A DNA stretch of 64,000 nt, taken from the NCBI GenBank assembly GCA_015059105.1, contig SVBB01000004.1, forward strand, positions 87,602 through 151,601. Reading direction: 5' to 3'. This document shows positions 26,242 through 35,926 of this stretch, in pieces (the first letter of the stretch is position 1; the number at the start of each line of letters is the position of its first letter). The position numbers and the translations under genes were made by a program. The notes under the pieces were generated by a model that ran no database searches, was not told the DNA's origin, and saw only the letters and a list, made by a program, of their open reading frames with translations. This DNA is from Erysipelotrichaceae bacterium. Its GTDB lineage: Bacteria; Bacillota_I; Bacilli_A; RFN20; CAG-826.

Positions 26242-28836
26242 TTATTTTAATTTTTTTAATTTTTCTTCAATACGAGCAATGTTCTCACGATGGACTTGAA
26301 GTTTATTTTTTTCAAGTTCTACCTTTTCTTTAGGCGCTTTTTCTATGAAAGATGGATTATTGAGCATTTTCTCGCAGCGATTTGTCTCTTCTAGTTCTTT
26401 TTGCAGTTCTTTTTCAAGACGTTCAATAATTTCGCCAGCGTTCTCATTTGAAAGGATGATCATGTCTGCATCATCGTGGATGAATAATTCACCTTTTAAG
26501 GCAGATAAGTCTTCTTTGGAGAACTCGACATTAGAGAATGTAAAGCGGTTGAAATAAGTCGCGAAATCAGTGAATAAATCAATGTGATTATTGATCTTAA
26601 TTTGTAAGGATAAAGATGGAGATAGTTTGTTTTCAATCTTGTAGTTTCTCACTTCTCTAATTAAATCGAATAAAAGGATAACTTGTTTATCACCTTTCTT
26701 ATCGACGAGTTTTTTATCCACGACTGGATAACTTTCAAGCATGATCGATTCTAAATGGATTGGCAAAGATTGATATAATTCTTCACCGATAAATGGAGTA
26801 TATGGATAGATGAGTAAGATGATGTCTTTTAAACATTTGAATAAGATTTGATAAGTGACTTCTTTCTTACTTTCATCATTGCCATTTAGAGAGACTTTGC
26901 TCATCTCTAGATACTGTCCACAGTAATCATCATAGACGAAATTATAGAGGTGACCACTGGCGGCATTGAAGTCGTATTTATCCATATTTCTTTTAACCTT
27001 CTCTATCGTTTCATTGAGGCGGTTAATAATCCATTGGTCAATCAAAGAGAACTCTTTTTTATTAAGTGGTTTTTCTTTAAAGTCTTCTGGTAAAACGCTT
27101 AAAACATAACGCGCGGAATTCCAGATTTTATTTAAATAGTTACTAGATGCTTCAACACGTGATTCGATATAACGCATATCTTGTCCAGGTGTGGAATTAG
27201 TCGTCATAAAGTATCTTAAGGCATCCGCGCCATATTTCGCGATGACGTCCATTGGATCAACGCCGTTACCAAGGGTTTTTGACATCTTTCTACCCTTTTC
27301 ATCACGGATTAAGCCATGGATTAAGCAGTCTTCAAATGGTCTAACATTATTCATATGTAATGATTGGAAAATCATTCTAGATACCCAGAAGAAGATGATA
27401 TCATAACCAGTCACTAAGCACTGGGTTGGGAAATAACGTTTGAAATCTTCAGTTTGATTTGGCCAGCCTAAAGTAGAGAACGGCCATAAAGCAGAAGAGA
27501 ACCATGTATCTAAAACATCGTTTTCTTGTTCATAGTTTTCCATATCTTTTGGAGGATCTATCGAAACCACTACTTCACCAGTATGCTTATTATAATAAGC
27601 AGGAATGCGGTGACCCCACCATAATTGACGGGAAATACACCAGTCTTCAATGTTGTTCATCCAGTTTGTGAAGGTCTTTTCAAAACGAGAAGGAACAAAA
27701 TTCACTTTATCTTTCCCTTTTTGATTTTTTAAAGAAGCTTCTGCAAGTGGCTTCATCTTTACAAACCACTGTTTTGATAACATTGGTTCAACAACAGCGT
27801 CACTTCTTTCTGAGTGACCAACAGGGTGCACTATTTTTTCTTTTTTAATGAAATTACCGGCTTTTTCAATATCTTTTAATAATTCTTCACGACAGACGAA
27901 TCTATCTAAGCCTTGGTATTTGCCGCATTTTTCATTCATCGTCGCATCTTTATTGAAGATGATTGGTTTTTCAAAACCATATTTTTCACCGATGATGAAG
28001 TCATTTGGGTCATGGGCAGGTGTACATTTCATCGCCCCTGTACCAAATTCTACATCGACGTATTCATCGCCGATAATTGGAAGTTCGTCACCATTAGCAG
28101 GGTTGATGACTTTTTTACCAATGACATTAATATATCTTTTATCTTTTGGATTGACGACGACACAGACATCGCCAAACATCGTTTCCGGTCTCGTTGTCGC
28201 CACTTCTAAATAACCACTGCCATCAGTGAGAGGATATTTAAAATAATACATATATCCTTCATCATCTTTATGGATGACTTCGACGTTTGATAAAGCGGTT
28301 TGTTGGACTGGATCCCAGTTGATGATTCTTTCACCTTGATAGATGAGTCCTTCATTATATAATTTGACGAAAACAGTTCTTACTGCATAGTTAAGACCTT
28401 CGTCAAGAGTAAATCTTTCGCGTGAATAATCGAGCATTAAGCCCATTGTTCGCCACTGATTATGAATGTTAGCGGCATATTCATCTTTCCATCCCCAAGC
28501 GGCTTTAAGGAAGTCTTCTCTAGAGATTTTAGTGACATCAACACCGTTTTTATATAGTTTCTCCATGACTTTGGCTTGGGTGGCAATACCCGCGTGATCC
28601 ATTCCAGGAAGATATAAGACATCATATCCTAACATCTTTTTATATCTGGCGATGATATCTTGAAGAGTGTTGTCCCAAGTATGGCCTAAATGTAATTTGC
28701 CAGTAACATTTGGAGGAGGAATGACAATTGTATATGGTTTTTTAGATGTATCACCAGCGGTGAAATATCCTTTTTCTAACCACTTGTCATATTTTCCTTC
28801 TTCGACTTTCTTTGGGTCATATCTTTTTTCTAGCAT
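26242..28836 (-). CDS. valS: Valyl-tRNA synthetase
   Basis: 864 residues, class I. Signature PPPNVTGKLHLGHTWDN (HLGH), editing domain (TTRPETMFGDV), KMSKTLGNG, anticodon-binding domain and a C-terminal coiled coil (ELQKELEETNRCEKM region). Charges tRNA-Val. Controlled by the T-box leader upstream; ribosome binding site TAGGAGGA. Confidence 0.97.
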   Translation of the reverse strand: MLEKRYDPKKVEEGKYDKWLEKGYFTAGDTSKKPYTIVIPPPNVTGKLHLGHTWDNTLQDIIARYKKMLGYDVLYLPGMDHAGIATQAKVMEKLYKNGVDVTKISREDFLKAAWGWKDEYAANIHNQWRTMGLMLDYSRERFTLDEGLNYAVRTVFVKLYNEGLIYQGERIINWDPVQQTALSNVEVIHKDDEGYMYYFKYPLTDGSGYLEVATTRPETMFGDVCVVVNPKDKRYINVIGKKVINPANGDELPIIGDEYVDVEFGTGAMKCTPAHDPNDFIIGEKYGFEKPIIFNKDATMNEKCGKYQGLDRFVCREELLKDIEKAGNFIKKEKIVHPVGHSERSDAVVEPMLSKQWFVKMKPLAEASLKNQKGKDKVNFVPSRFEKTFTNWMNNIEDWCISRQLWWGHRIPAYYNKHTGEVVVSIDPPKDMENYEQENDVLDTWFSSALWPFSTLGWPNQTEDFKRYFPTQCLVTGYDIIFFWVSRMIFQSLHMNNVRPFEDCLIHGLIRDEKGRKMSKTLGNGVDPMDVIAKYGADALRYFMTTNSTPGQDMRYIESRVEASSNYLNKIWNSARYVLSVLPEDFKEKPLNKKEFSLIDQWIINRLNETIEKVKRNMDKYDFNAASGHLYNFVYDDYCGQYLEMSKVSLNGNDESKKEVTYQILFKCLKDIILLIYPYTPFIGEELYQSLPIHLESIMLESYPVVDKKLVDKKGDKQVILLFDLIREVRNYKIENKLSPSLSLQIKINNHIDLFTDFATYFNRFTFSNVEFSKEDLSALKGELFIHDDADMIILSNENAGEIIERLEKELQKELEETNRCEKMLNNPSFIEKAPKEKVELEKNKLQVHRENIARIEEKLKKLK

Positions 28837-28849
28837 AAGCTTCCTCCTA

Positions 28850-29052
28850 AAATAAAAGCGTCCTATTTCTAAGGACGCATTGTTTTGCGCGGTACCACCT
28901 TAGTTCTAGATATAAATATCTAGCCCTTAATTAGATATATCCTCCTAAGCGACCCTTCATCCTCTCAATCAGTCGAACTTTCACCTATATCGACTCTCTA
29001 AGTGATTGAGAACTGGATTACTTCCTCTTAATCAACGGACTATATTATTTTT
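28850..29052 (-). promoter_or_regulatory. T-box riboswitch of valS
   Basis: On the minus strand the T-box AAGGTGGTACCGCG lies at 28888-28901 and the terminator hairpin GCGTCC...GGACGC plus TTTTATTTT at 28850-28879. Stem I upstream contains AAGTAA opposite GATGAAGGGTC; the GTC at 28951-28953 fits the specifier position and is a Val codon, agreeing with valS. Uncharged tRNA-Val would favour readthrough. Confidence 0.92.
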
Positions 29053-29059
29053 ACAATAA

Positions 29060-30559
29060 TTAGAGATTGTGTTCAAGCAAAATATTTTTAATATATGAGA
29101 TTGGTTCTTCTGTGACATCCACGCCGAGTTTCTTAAATGTATTTAAGTCGACATCGGAGAGAATGTTAGAAGAATGAGCTTGTGCAGTGCGTAAATTTGG
29201 CAACTGCTTTAAAGCGATTTCCGCAAGCGGATTTGTGTTCGCTTGAATCGCTAAGGCGATAAGAGCTTCTTCCGCGTGTAGTCTTGGGTTGTTGTTATGA
29301 AGACCTTCGGTCTTAAGTTTGCTGATTGGCTCGATAACATTTGGAGAAATCAAGAATAATTTGTCATCGATATTTCCTAATGTTTTTAAAGCGTTGATTA
29401 ATAAAGCGGCAGATGCACCTAAAATTGTACTTCTTCTCGCGGTGATGATTCTTCCATCGGGAAGTTCCATCGCCATCGCTGGTTCATGACTCTTTTCGTG
29501 TTTATCTAAAGCTGCTTTGACACACTTACGATTCATTGGAGTGCAACCAACTTGATTCATCAATAATTCAATCTTATTGACTGTTGAATCTTTAAACCTT
29601 CCTAAGAAGACATTCTTTTGCACCTCGTAATAACGACGGACAATCTCTCTTTTAGAGGCATTACATGCCGCATCATCATCGATGATCGCGTAGCCTGCCA
29701 TATTAACACCCATATCAGTTGGTGATTGATATGGAGAAGAACCATAGATTTGGTTGAATATCGATTTTAAAAGTGGGAATGTTTCAACATCGCGGTTATA
29801 GTTAACAGCTTGTTCGCCATACGCTTCTAAATGATATGGGTCGATCATATTGACATCATCGAGGTCCACTGTCGCGGCTTCATAAGCAAGATTAACCGGA
29901 TGCTTAAGAGGAATATTCCAAATTGGGAATGTTTCATATTTTGCATATCCAGATTTAATTCCTCTTACAGAATCTAAATATAATTGTGATAAACAAGTTG
30001 CCATCTTACCGCTTCCTGGGCCAGGAGCAGTCACGACCACTAAAGGACGTGTTGTTTTAATATAGTCATTTCTTCCAAGACCATCTTTAGAAAGAATTAA
30101 GTCAACATTTTGTGGATATCCATTGATTTGGTAATGTTTATACATCTTGATGCCACTATTTTTGAGTTTCTTTTCAAATTCATCGATAGCGGGAGACTTC
30201 TCATAGAATGAGACGACGACAGAATTGACTTTTAAACCGAGTCTTAAAAAAGCAGTGATCAACCTTTCCACTTCCGCGGAATAAGAAATGCCGATATCTC
30301 CTCTCACTTTATTAGAGACGATATCTTTGCAGTTCACGGTGATGACGATTTCAGCTTTTTCTTTCAAAGAAAGAAGCAAATGAATTTTTGCATTGGGGGC
30401 AAATCCTGGGAGAACACGTGAGGCGTGATAGTCATCGAAAAGTTTACCACCGAATTCGAGGTAAAGCTTTTTATCATACATTGCGATTCTATCTAAAATC
30501 GCTTTTTTTTGAATTTCTAAATATTTGTCGTTATCAAACGCCTGTCTCAGCACTCCCAT
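29060..30559 (-). CDS. DUF1846 family protein
   Basis: 499 residues, matching the conserved DUF1846 length and start (GVLRQAFDNDKYLEIQKKAI region) with VVTAPGPGSGKMATCLSQLY, a P-loop-like segment, and PDGRIITARRST later. It is common in Firmicutes; the function is not established. Ribosome binding site TAGGAG. Lies 14 bp after prs, likely in one transcript. Confidence 0.88.
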   Translation of the reverse strand: MGVLRQAFDNDKYLEIQKKAILDRIAMYDKKLYLEFGGKLFDDYHASRVLPGFAPNAKIHLLLSLKEKAEIVITVNCKDIVSNKVRGDIGISYSAEVERLITAFLRLGLKVNSVVVSFYEKSPAIDEFEKKLKNSGIKMYKHYQINGYPQNVDLILSKDGLGRNDYIKTTRPLVVVTAPGPGSGKMATCLSQLYLDSVRGIKSGYAKYETFPIWNIPLKHPVNLAYEAATVDLDDVNMIDPYHLEAYGEQAVNYNRDVETFPLLKSIFNQIYGSSPYQSPTDMGVNMAGYAIIDDDAACNASKREIVRRYYEVQKNVFLGRFKDSTVNKIELLMNQVGCTPMNRKCVKAALDKHEKSHEPAMAMELPDGRIITARRSTILGASAALLINALKTLGNIDDKLFLISPNVIEPISKLKTEGLHNNNPRLHAEEALIALAIQANTNPLAEIALKQLPNLRTAQAHSSNILSDVDLNTFKKLGVDVTEEPISYIKNILLEHNL

Positions 30560-30573
30560 ATTTTGCTCCTATT

Positions 30574-31569
30574 TTATTCTTCGTCGTCGTTATTGTTGCT
30601 TTCAAATAGAGGCTTTTCAAAATTTTGATGCGCTTCGGAAAGCGATGTACCAAGTTCTAATGCCTTGATGATGTTAGCCATCATTGGAGCAAGTGGTAAT
30701 ACTTCGATTTTATCGATTTGTTTTTCTAAAGGTAATGGAATAGAATCAGTGATCACTAATTTTTCAATTGCAGAATATTGAATCTTTGTGACCGCATCTC
30801 TAGATAAAATACCATGTGTAATGGCCGCGAAGACGCGTTTTGCACCTAATTCCTTAAGTTTATTCGCGGCAGCGCATAAAGTGCCAGCAGTATCCGCGAT
30901 ATCATCGACAATGATACAAGTCTTATCTTTGATATCACCGACAATACCGATGACTTCGGCTTTATTTGGTTCTGGTCTACGTTTATCGATGATGGCGATA
31001 GGCGCATTCATCTTCGCTGCTAAGCGGGATGTGCGGGTCACACCACCATGGTCTGGAGAAACGCAGACGACGTTTTCTAAATGTAAATTTGAGAAATAAT
31101 TATAGAATAATGGCATCGCAGAGACGTCATCAACAGGGATGTTGAAGAAACCTTGAATCTGGGAAGCATGCAAATCAGTACAAATGATTTTATTCGCACC
31201 TGCAGTTGTTAATAAGTCCGCGACTAATTTAGCAGAAATTGGTTGTCTTGCTTTCGCTTTTCTATCTTGTCTAGCATAACCGAAATAAGGCATGATCAAA
31301 GTGATGCTTCTCGCGCTTGCTCTTTTACAAGCATCGCAGCAAAGTAACACTTCCATAAGTCTTTCAGTAACTGGTGAACAAGTTGATTGGATGATATAGA
31401 TATTATCACCACGGAAGGATTTTTCTCCTTCGAAGATCATTTCGCCATCCGCGAAGTGAGTGACGTGACTTGGGAGGATTTCCACTCCTAAGATTTCAGA
31501 AATCTCTTTAGTCATTTTTTCATTCGCGCTAAGAGAAATAAGTTTTAATCTATTTAAATTCTTTGCCAT
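30574..31569 (-). CDS. prs: Ribose-phosphate pyrophosphokinase
   Basis: 331 residues. Contains the flexible ATP loop, the PRPP-synthase signature (DLHASQIQGFFNIPVDD region) and the PRPP-binding IIVDDIADTAGTL. It makes PRPP for purine, pyrimidine and NAD synthesis and for the phosphoribosyltransferases nearby (upp, xpt, apt, pyrR-type). Several Cys sit at LLCCDACKRA. Ribosome binding site AAGGAA. Confidence 0.92.
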   Translation of the reverse strand: MAKNLNRLKLISLSANEKMTKEISEILGVEILPSHVTHFADGEMIFEGEKSFRGDNIYIIQSTCSPVTERLMEVLLCCDACKRASARSITLIMPYFGYARQDRKAKARQPISAKLVADLLTTAGANKIICTDLHASQIQGFFNIPVDDVSAMPLFYNYFSNLHLENVVCVSPDHGGVTRTSRLAAKMNAPIAIIDKRRPEPNKAEVIGIVGDIKDKTCIIVDDIADTAGTLCAAANKLKELGAKRVFAAITHGILSRDAVTKIQYSAIEKLVITDSIPLPLEKQIDKIEVLPLAPMMANIIKALELGTSLSEAHQNFEKPLFESNNNDDEE

Positions 31570-31585
31570 ATATGATATTCCTTAG

Positions 31586-31610
31586 TAAAAATAAGGGAAA
31601 ACCCTTATTT
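31586..31610 (-). terminator. Terminator between upp and prs
   Basis: On the minus strand AAATAAGGG-TTTT-CCCTTATTT is followed by TTAC. It starts 4 bp after the upp stop and ends 17 bp before the prs start, so prs transcription may be partly set by readthrough. Confidence 0.7.
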
Positions 31611-31614
31611 ATAT

Positions 31615-32265
31615 TTATTTTACAGTACCGAAAGTACGGTCACCACAGTCACCTAAGCCTGGGCAAATGTAAGCGTCATCGTTGAGTTCTCTATCAACAA
31701 CACCGCAGAAGACTTCAACATCTGGATGTGCTTCACAGAAAGCTTTGACACCTTCTGGTGCAGCGATGATGCAGATAAATGTGATCTTTTGTGCGCCATG
31801 TTTTCTTAAGATTTCCACTGCGCCCATTGCTGAACCACCTGTCGCGAGCATTGGGTCGATTAAATAGACATGTCTATCGCAGATATCTCCTGGGAGTTTG
31901 CAGTAATATTCAACTGGTTTTTTAGTTTCTTCATCACGATATAAACCGATATGACCACATGTGGCGCCTGGAACGAGTTCGAGCATACCATCTTCCATTC
32001 CAAGACCAGCTCTTAAGATTGGGACGAAGCATAATTTCTTTCTAGAGATGCTTGGTTGCCAAGTCTTTTCGATTGGAGTTTCGATTTCTCTTAAGTGAGT
32101 TGGTAAATCTCTTAAAGCTTCATATCCTTCAATGAAGGCGATTTCTTTAACGATTTGACGAAATTCATTAGTTTTTGTATCCTTTTCTCTTAGTTTTGTA
32201 ATTTTGTGTTTGAGTAAAGGATGATCAATTTCATGAAAGTTTGTGTATTTGCTAATATCAATCAT
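31615..32265 (-). CDS. upp: Uracil phosphoribosyltransferase
   Basis: 216 residues. PRPP loop [13 protein letters not shown] and the uracil-specific C-terminus [16 protein letters not shown]. Converts uracil to UMP. Works with the uracil permease at 33747. Divergent from pyrR. Ribosome binding site GAGGT. Confidence 0.95.
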   Translation of the reverse strand: MIDISKYTNFHEIDHPLLKHKITKLREKDTKTNEFRQIVKEIAFIEGYEALRDLPTHLREIETPIEKTWQPSISRKKLCFVPILRAGLGMEDGMLELVPGATCGHIGLYRDEETKKPVEYYCKLPGDICDRHVYLIDPMLATGGSAMGAVEILRKHGAQKITFICIIAAPEGVKAFCEAHPDVEVFCGVVDRELNDDAYICPGLGDCGDRTFGTVK

Positions 32266-32412
32266 AATGTTATACCTCGATAACTATATTATCTAAAAAA
32301 CCCTAATTATTAAATAATTATTTTCATTAATTTTTCTCTTTATATTATCTTTTTAACCTATTAATGTTTATGTAAAAACAAATAAATAATATTTATTTAA
32401 AAAGATTTATGG

Positions 32413-32430
32413 TTATGTTTTAATAGTATT
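32413..32430 (+). promoter_or_regulatory. pyrR promoter, leaderless geometry
   Basis: TG-T-TTTAAT (extended -10, hexamer 32419-32424) is followed by AGTATT and the ATG at 32431, a 6-nt gap. There is no ribosome binding site. Confidence 0.5.
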
Positions 32431-32967
32431 ATGAAATTCAAAACACAAATCCTTGATGAAGTTGGTCTAAATCGTGCGATTAAAAGACTATCTCATGAAA
32501 TTATTGAACATAATAACGGGGTAGATAATATCGTCTTAGTCGGTATTAAAACTAGAGGGGTTCCTTTTGCGAAACAATTACAGGCTAATTTATTAGCCTT
32601 AGAAAATATCATGGTCCCTATAGAAGAACTTGATATTACTTTGTATCGCGATGATTTATCGGAATTAAATATCGAACCAATGCTCAATAAAGATAGTATT
32701 CTTTCTAATACTACCGGGAAAATTGTCATCCTCTGTGACGATGTTGTTTATACTGGAAGAACATGTCGCGCTGCTATTGATGCGGTGATGAAACACGGCC
32801 GTCCTAAAAATATCCAATTTGCTGTTTTAGTAGACCGTGGGCATCGCGAACTCCCAATACGCGCAGATTATATTGGGAAGAATATACCAACCAGCAAACA
32901 AGAAGTTGTCGCTGTTAAATTTAAAGAAGTCGATGGAAATAGCGGCATCGACTTATATGAATTATAA
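32431..32967 (+). CDS. pyrR: PyrR-type bifunctional regulator/uracil phosphoribosyltransferase
   Basis: 178 residues. The PRPP-binding motif VILCDDVVYTGRTCRAAID is typical of PyrR, as are the start ILDEVGLNRAIKRLSHEI and the basic patch near VDRGHRELPIRADY. PyrR binds pyr mRNA and attenuates transcription when UMP is high. No pyr biosynthesis genes are in the window. Its 3' end overlaps the convergent vapC-like gene by 6 bp. Confidence 0.9.
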   Translation: MKFKTQILDEVGLNRAIKRLSHEIIEHNNGVDNIVLVGIKTRGVPFAKQLQANLLALENIMVPIEELDITLYRDDLSELNIEPMLNKDSILSNTTGKIVILCDDVVYTGRTCRAAIDAVMKHGRPKNIQFAVLVDRGHRELPIRADYIGKNIPTSKQEVVAVKFKEVDGNSGIDLYEL

Positions 32968-33393
32968 TTTTCCTGTATTTTCAATTATTTGATTGAAATA
33001 ATCGGGCGTCCAAACTGGGATTCCAGCTTTTTCATAATCTTTTATATTGTTCGTTACAATTAAATCTAATAATTCTCTTTTTGCCGATTCAACCAGTAAA
33101 GCATCTTCATAATCTTTTATATCTGAATATAATGCTTCTATCGCATCGCTTTTCGATAAATCAATCATCTTTTGACATAATGAATAAGCTTTTGCTTGCG
33201 CTTCTTTGCCCTTGGACTGACTATGAAACTGTTTTGATGCAATATAGCCAATATCTCTCATAGACATTGCTGACAAAAATACCTTTGATTGTGAAATATA
33301 GGCATTTATGAAAAACCTTTTGGCTATTTCTGATTGCTCTCCACGGTCAAGTAGAAAATCAAGATATACATTAGTATCAACGAGTATGTACAT
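32962..33393 (-). CDS. PIN-domain toxin (VapC-like)
   Basis: 143 residues. PIN acidic residues are visible: Asp6 in MYILVDTNVYLDFL, the central Glu/Asp in DYEDALLVESAK and DLIVTNNIKDY near the C-terminus. PIN toxins cut RNA, often initiator tRNA or rRNA. Overlaps the antitoxin gene by 17 bp, the usual order antitoxin then toxin. Confidence 0.8.
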   Translation of the reverse strand: MYILVDTNVYLDFLLDRGEQSEIAKRFFINAYISQSKVFLSAMSMRDIGYIASKQFHSQSKGKEAQAKAYSLCQKMIDLSKSDAIEALYSDIKDYEDALLVESAKRELLDLIVTNNIKDYEKAGIPVWTPDYFNQIIENTGKL

Positions 33394-33619
33394 ATTTTTC
33401 TTCCAGTGCTGTCTTTAATACTTTATCGTAATCAATATTAGAATCCACTTTGCCTAAAGAACCCGCTAATTCTTCAATTAATAAAAGTCTTTGTTTTTCT
33501 GGATTAGTTAAGACGGTTATCACTTCACCGTTTTTAGTGACATATACATATTCTTTTTTAGATAATTCTAAATAATGACTTAAATTATTTTTTAATTCTG
33601 TAGCAGTTACATAGCACAT
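33377..33619 (-). CDS. Phd/YefM-family antitoxin
   Basis: 80 residues from the ATG at 33619, preceded by GAGGA; an upstream ATG at 33664 has no such site. The sequence MCYVTATELKNNLSHYLEL then YVTKNGEVITVL is the Phd/YefM DNA-binding fold; the C-terminal half should wrap the toxin. It likely represses its own operon through the TGTACA boxes upstream. Confidence 0.8.
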   Translation of the reverse strand: MCYVTATELKNNLSHYLELSKKEYVYVTKNGEVITVLTNPEKQRLLLIEELAGSLGKVDSNIDYDKVLKTALEEKYVHTR

Positions 33620-33634
33620 AACGCAATCCTCTTT

Positions 33635-33686
33635 TGTACATTCATATATTAATATTTTGTACATTTATTTACAATATCTATGTACA
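33635..33686. promoter_or_regulatory. Three TGTACA operators at 23-bp spacing
   Basis: TGTACA at 33635-33640, 33658-33663 and 33681-33686, each within TTTGTACATT-like context and exactly 23 bp apart. They lie directly upstream of the Phd/PIN pair and cover its promoter region. Confidence 0.55.
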
Positions 33687-33695
33687 TTTTGTTTA

Positions 33696-33721
33696 TAATA
33701 AAAGACCAGCATACGCTGGTC
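33696..33721 (-). terminator. Terminator after the uracil permease
   Basis: GACCAGC-GTAT-GCTGGTC followed by TTTTATTA on the minus strand. Confidence 0.8.
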
Positions 33722-33746
33722 ATTTATCTATTTGTTAGGAAGATTA

Positions 33747-35156
33747 TTATTCTTCAGTTTTGTTTTCAACAGCTGGAGTTTCTTCCTTTTTGCCACGGTT
33801 CACTAAGACGTTAGTGAGAATGCCAAGGATTAAGGAAGAGGCAACTGATGTGATTGTAACTTCACCGTTAAGACCGAAGCTTACAGCCATTCCACCGACA
33901 CCGCAGATTAAGATGACGGAGACAACGAATAAGTTTCTGTTATCGCCGAGGTCGATTTCTTTAATCATCTTTAAGCCGGAGACAGCGATGAAGCCGTAAA
34001 GGGCAATACAGACACCACCCATAACGCAGCTTGGAATTGTGCTGAGTAAGAGTGAGAATGGTAAGATGAAGCTTAAGACAATGGCCATTAATGCAGTTGT
34101 GAAGATTGTTCTTACAGAAGCATTGCCAGAGATAGCGACACAACCGACGGATTCACCGTATGTAGTGTTACAAGCACCACCGAAGAAAGCGCCAGCGATA
34201 GAACCAACACCATCACCTAACAAAGTTCTGTGAAGTCCTGGATCTTCGAGTAAGTCGTGTTCGATGATTGAGGATAAGTTTTTGTGGTCTGCGACATGTT
34301 CAGCGAAGACAACGAATGCCACTGGAACATAAGCTGCTAATAAAGTCACAATGTAAGTACCATTAAATCCGCTTAAATCACCTGTGAAAGCTTTGATGAA
34401 TGTGAAATCTGGATACCATTTGCTCCAATCGGCTTGGGCAAATTTTTCAAAGTTGATGATTCTCATCGCTAAGAATTCTGGTGAATTACCAGCATAGCTG
34501 ATGGCTGTAAAGATAGAAGCAACTGCATAACCAGCACCGATACCGATGATGAATGGAATCATTTTGACCATCTTTTTGCCATAGACTGAGCAAGCGATAG
34601 TCGTGAATAAAGTGACTAAGCCACAAGTTAAGCCGACATAAGTAGTTGCACCACTCACTTCAGCAGAGCCTGCTAAATAAGAACCAGTTAAGGTATCTCC
34701 GACGGCGTTACCGGCTAATGATAAACCGATGATAGCCACAGTTGGACCAATGACCACTGCTGGCATTAATTTATTAAGCCATCCGACACCGAATTTCTTA
34801 ACTAATAAAGCTATAATGACGTAAACAAGACCAGCAAATGTAGCACCGATGATTAAACCTAAGTAACCAACTGCCATACTTGCTGCACCAGCAAAGGCTG
34901 AAATCATTGAACCTAAGAAGGCGAATGAGCTGCCTAAGAAAACTGGGCTTTTGAATTTTGTGAATAATAAGTAAACTAATGTACCAACACCAGCGCCAAA
35001 TAAAGCACCAGATTGAGATAATTCTGAGCCAACCGCACCATTGACGATGACTGGAACGACGATTGTCGCAGCCATAATCGCTAATAATTGTTGAAGTGCG
35101 AAAACTAATGTTTTACCCCATGATGGTTTGTCGCTTACTCCATAAACGAGTTTCAT
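33747..35156 (-). CDS. uraA: Uracil-xanthine permease family transporter (probably uracil)
   Basis: 469 residues with about 14 membrane segments of the NCS2 fold. The start YGVSDKPSWGKTLVFALQQ and the VGES-like segment GESVGCVAISGNAS match the uracil branch (UraA/PyrP) more than the xanthine branch. Imports uracil by proton symport for upp. Ribosome binding site AAGGGAGG. Preceded by a long leader with a hairpin. Confidence 0.85.
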   Translation of the reverse strand: MKLVYGVSDKPSWGKTLVFALQQLLAIMAATIVVPVIVNGAVGSELSQSGALFGAGVGTLVYLLFTKFKSPVFLGSSFAFLGSMISAFAGAASMAVGYLGLIIGATFAGLVYVIIALLVKKFGVGWLNKLMPAVVIGPTVAIIGLSLAGNAVGDTLTGSYLAGSAEVSGATTYVGLTCGLVTLFTTIACSVYGKKMVKMIPFIIGIGAGYAVASIFTAISYAGNSPEFLAMRIINFEKFAQADWSKWYPDFTFIKAFTGDLSGFNGTYIVTLLAAYVPVAFVVFAEHVADHKNLSSIIEHDLLEDPGLHRTLLGDGVGSIAGAFFGGACNTTYGESVGCVAISGNASVRTIFTTALMAIVLSFILPFSLLLSTIPSCVMGGVCIALYGFIAVSGLKMIKEIDLGDNRNLFVVSVILICGVGGMAVSFGLNGEVTITSVASSLILGILTNVLVNRGKKEETPAVENKTEE

Positions 35157-35169
35157 AATCTTCCTCCCT

Positions 35170-35317
35170 TTTCGTTTATTTGACCTAAAGAAACGCCTAC
35201 CCGTGATATCGAGTAGGCGTAATAGTCTTAACTAATGTATAGATGTTTTCGCTCTTGTCGATATCTCGTATCGTCTTAAAGATCGTAATTAGTTTAGAGA
35301 ATTAATTGATCGCTGTC
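35170..35317 (-). promoter_or_regulatory. uraA promoter and candidate attenuator leader
   Basis: Promoter TTGACA, 17-bp spacer, TAAACT on the minus strand (35295-35317). The ~130-nt leader ends in a strong hairpin ACGCCTAC...GTAGGCGT (35193-35220). GATATCG near 35261 can pair instead with CGATATC inside this hairpin, giving two alternative folds. No PyrR-binding consensus or purine riboswitch core was found. Confidence 0.4.
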
Positions 35318-35362
35318 AACTAATTATTTATATTTTTTGAAAAATGTGAATAACTTATGATT

Positions 35363-35391
35363 GAAGAAAAAGAAAAGAGATAAATCTCTTT
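35363..35391 (-). terminator. Terminator after the RelE-like toxin
   Basis: AAAGAGAT-TT-ATCTCTTT followed by TCTTTTTCTTC on the minus strand. Confidence 0.75.
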
Positions 35392-35413
35392 GGTTATTTA
35401 ATTGCATCATTAT

Positions 35414-35683
35414 TTATTTGTAGATATCTTTTCGATGACCGAATGTTAATGCGACAATAATCAATTTGTCGTCAATGATTTCTACGATCAATCTATAATT
35501 TGCAATGCGATACCTCCAAAAACCTTTTTTATCGCCAACTAGCGCTTTCCCATGAAGTCGCGGATTATCAGTGTTTTCTAAATACTTTTTGATATAAGTA
35601 AAAACTAATTTTTGAACTGTTGGATCTAGTTTTTTTACTATCTTTTTAAAATCATTAGAAAAAACAAGTTTATAGGTCTTCAT
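35414..35683 (-). CDS. RelE/YafQ-family toxin
   Basis: 89 residues from the ATG at 35683, which overlaps the antitoxin end; a longer frame from 35731 lies inside the antitoxin and was not used. The fold markers are YKLVFSNDFKKIVKKL, HGKALVGDKKGFWRYRI and the C-terminal ALTFGHRKDIYK. RelE toxins cut mRNA on the ribosome. Confidence 0.85.
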   Translation of the reverse strand: MKTYKLVFSNDFKKIVKKLDPTVQKLVFTYIKKYLENTDNPRLHGKALVGDKKGFWRYRIANYRLIVEIIDDKLIIVALTFGHRKDIYK

Positions 35684-35906
35684 AATCAATGCCAACTTCT
35701 TTACATAAATCTTCGAGAGTTGTGTCGTCATTTAAATCAACACTTTTTGAAGCTAAAAGTGCCATTTTGTAATCATAATCGTTTTCAATTTTTTCCATAA
35801 TTGCCTCCAGCACTATTTCTGAAATGGTTTTATTTTCTAGCTTTGCATACCCTTTCAAAACATTTTTAGTTTCTTCATCTACTCTAATGTTTATATTTGT
35901 TGTCAT
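35670..35906 (-). CDS. RelB/DinJ-type ribbon-helix-helix antitoxin
   Basis: 78 residues. The N-terminal ribbon-helix-helix MTTNINIRVDEETKNVLKGY is followed by an acidic C-terminus. GTGAGGA ribosome binding site. Overlaps the toxin by 14 bp. Direct repeats upstream are likely its operators. Confidence 0.85.
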   Translation of the reverse strand: MTTNINIRVDEETKNVLKGYAKLENKTISEIVLEAIMEKIENDYDYKMALLASKSVDLNDDTTLEDLCKEVGIDYEDL

Positions 35907-35926
35907 TTTTATGTCCTCACGTTAAA

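Noticed and set aside
35684..35731. Longer start of the RelE-like toxin
   Set aside because: It lies wholly within the antitoxin frame; homologous toxins begin at the MKTYKL position.
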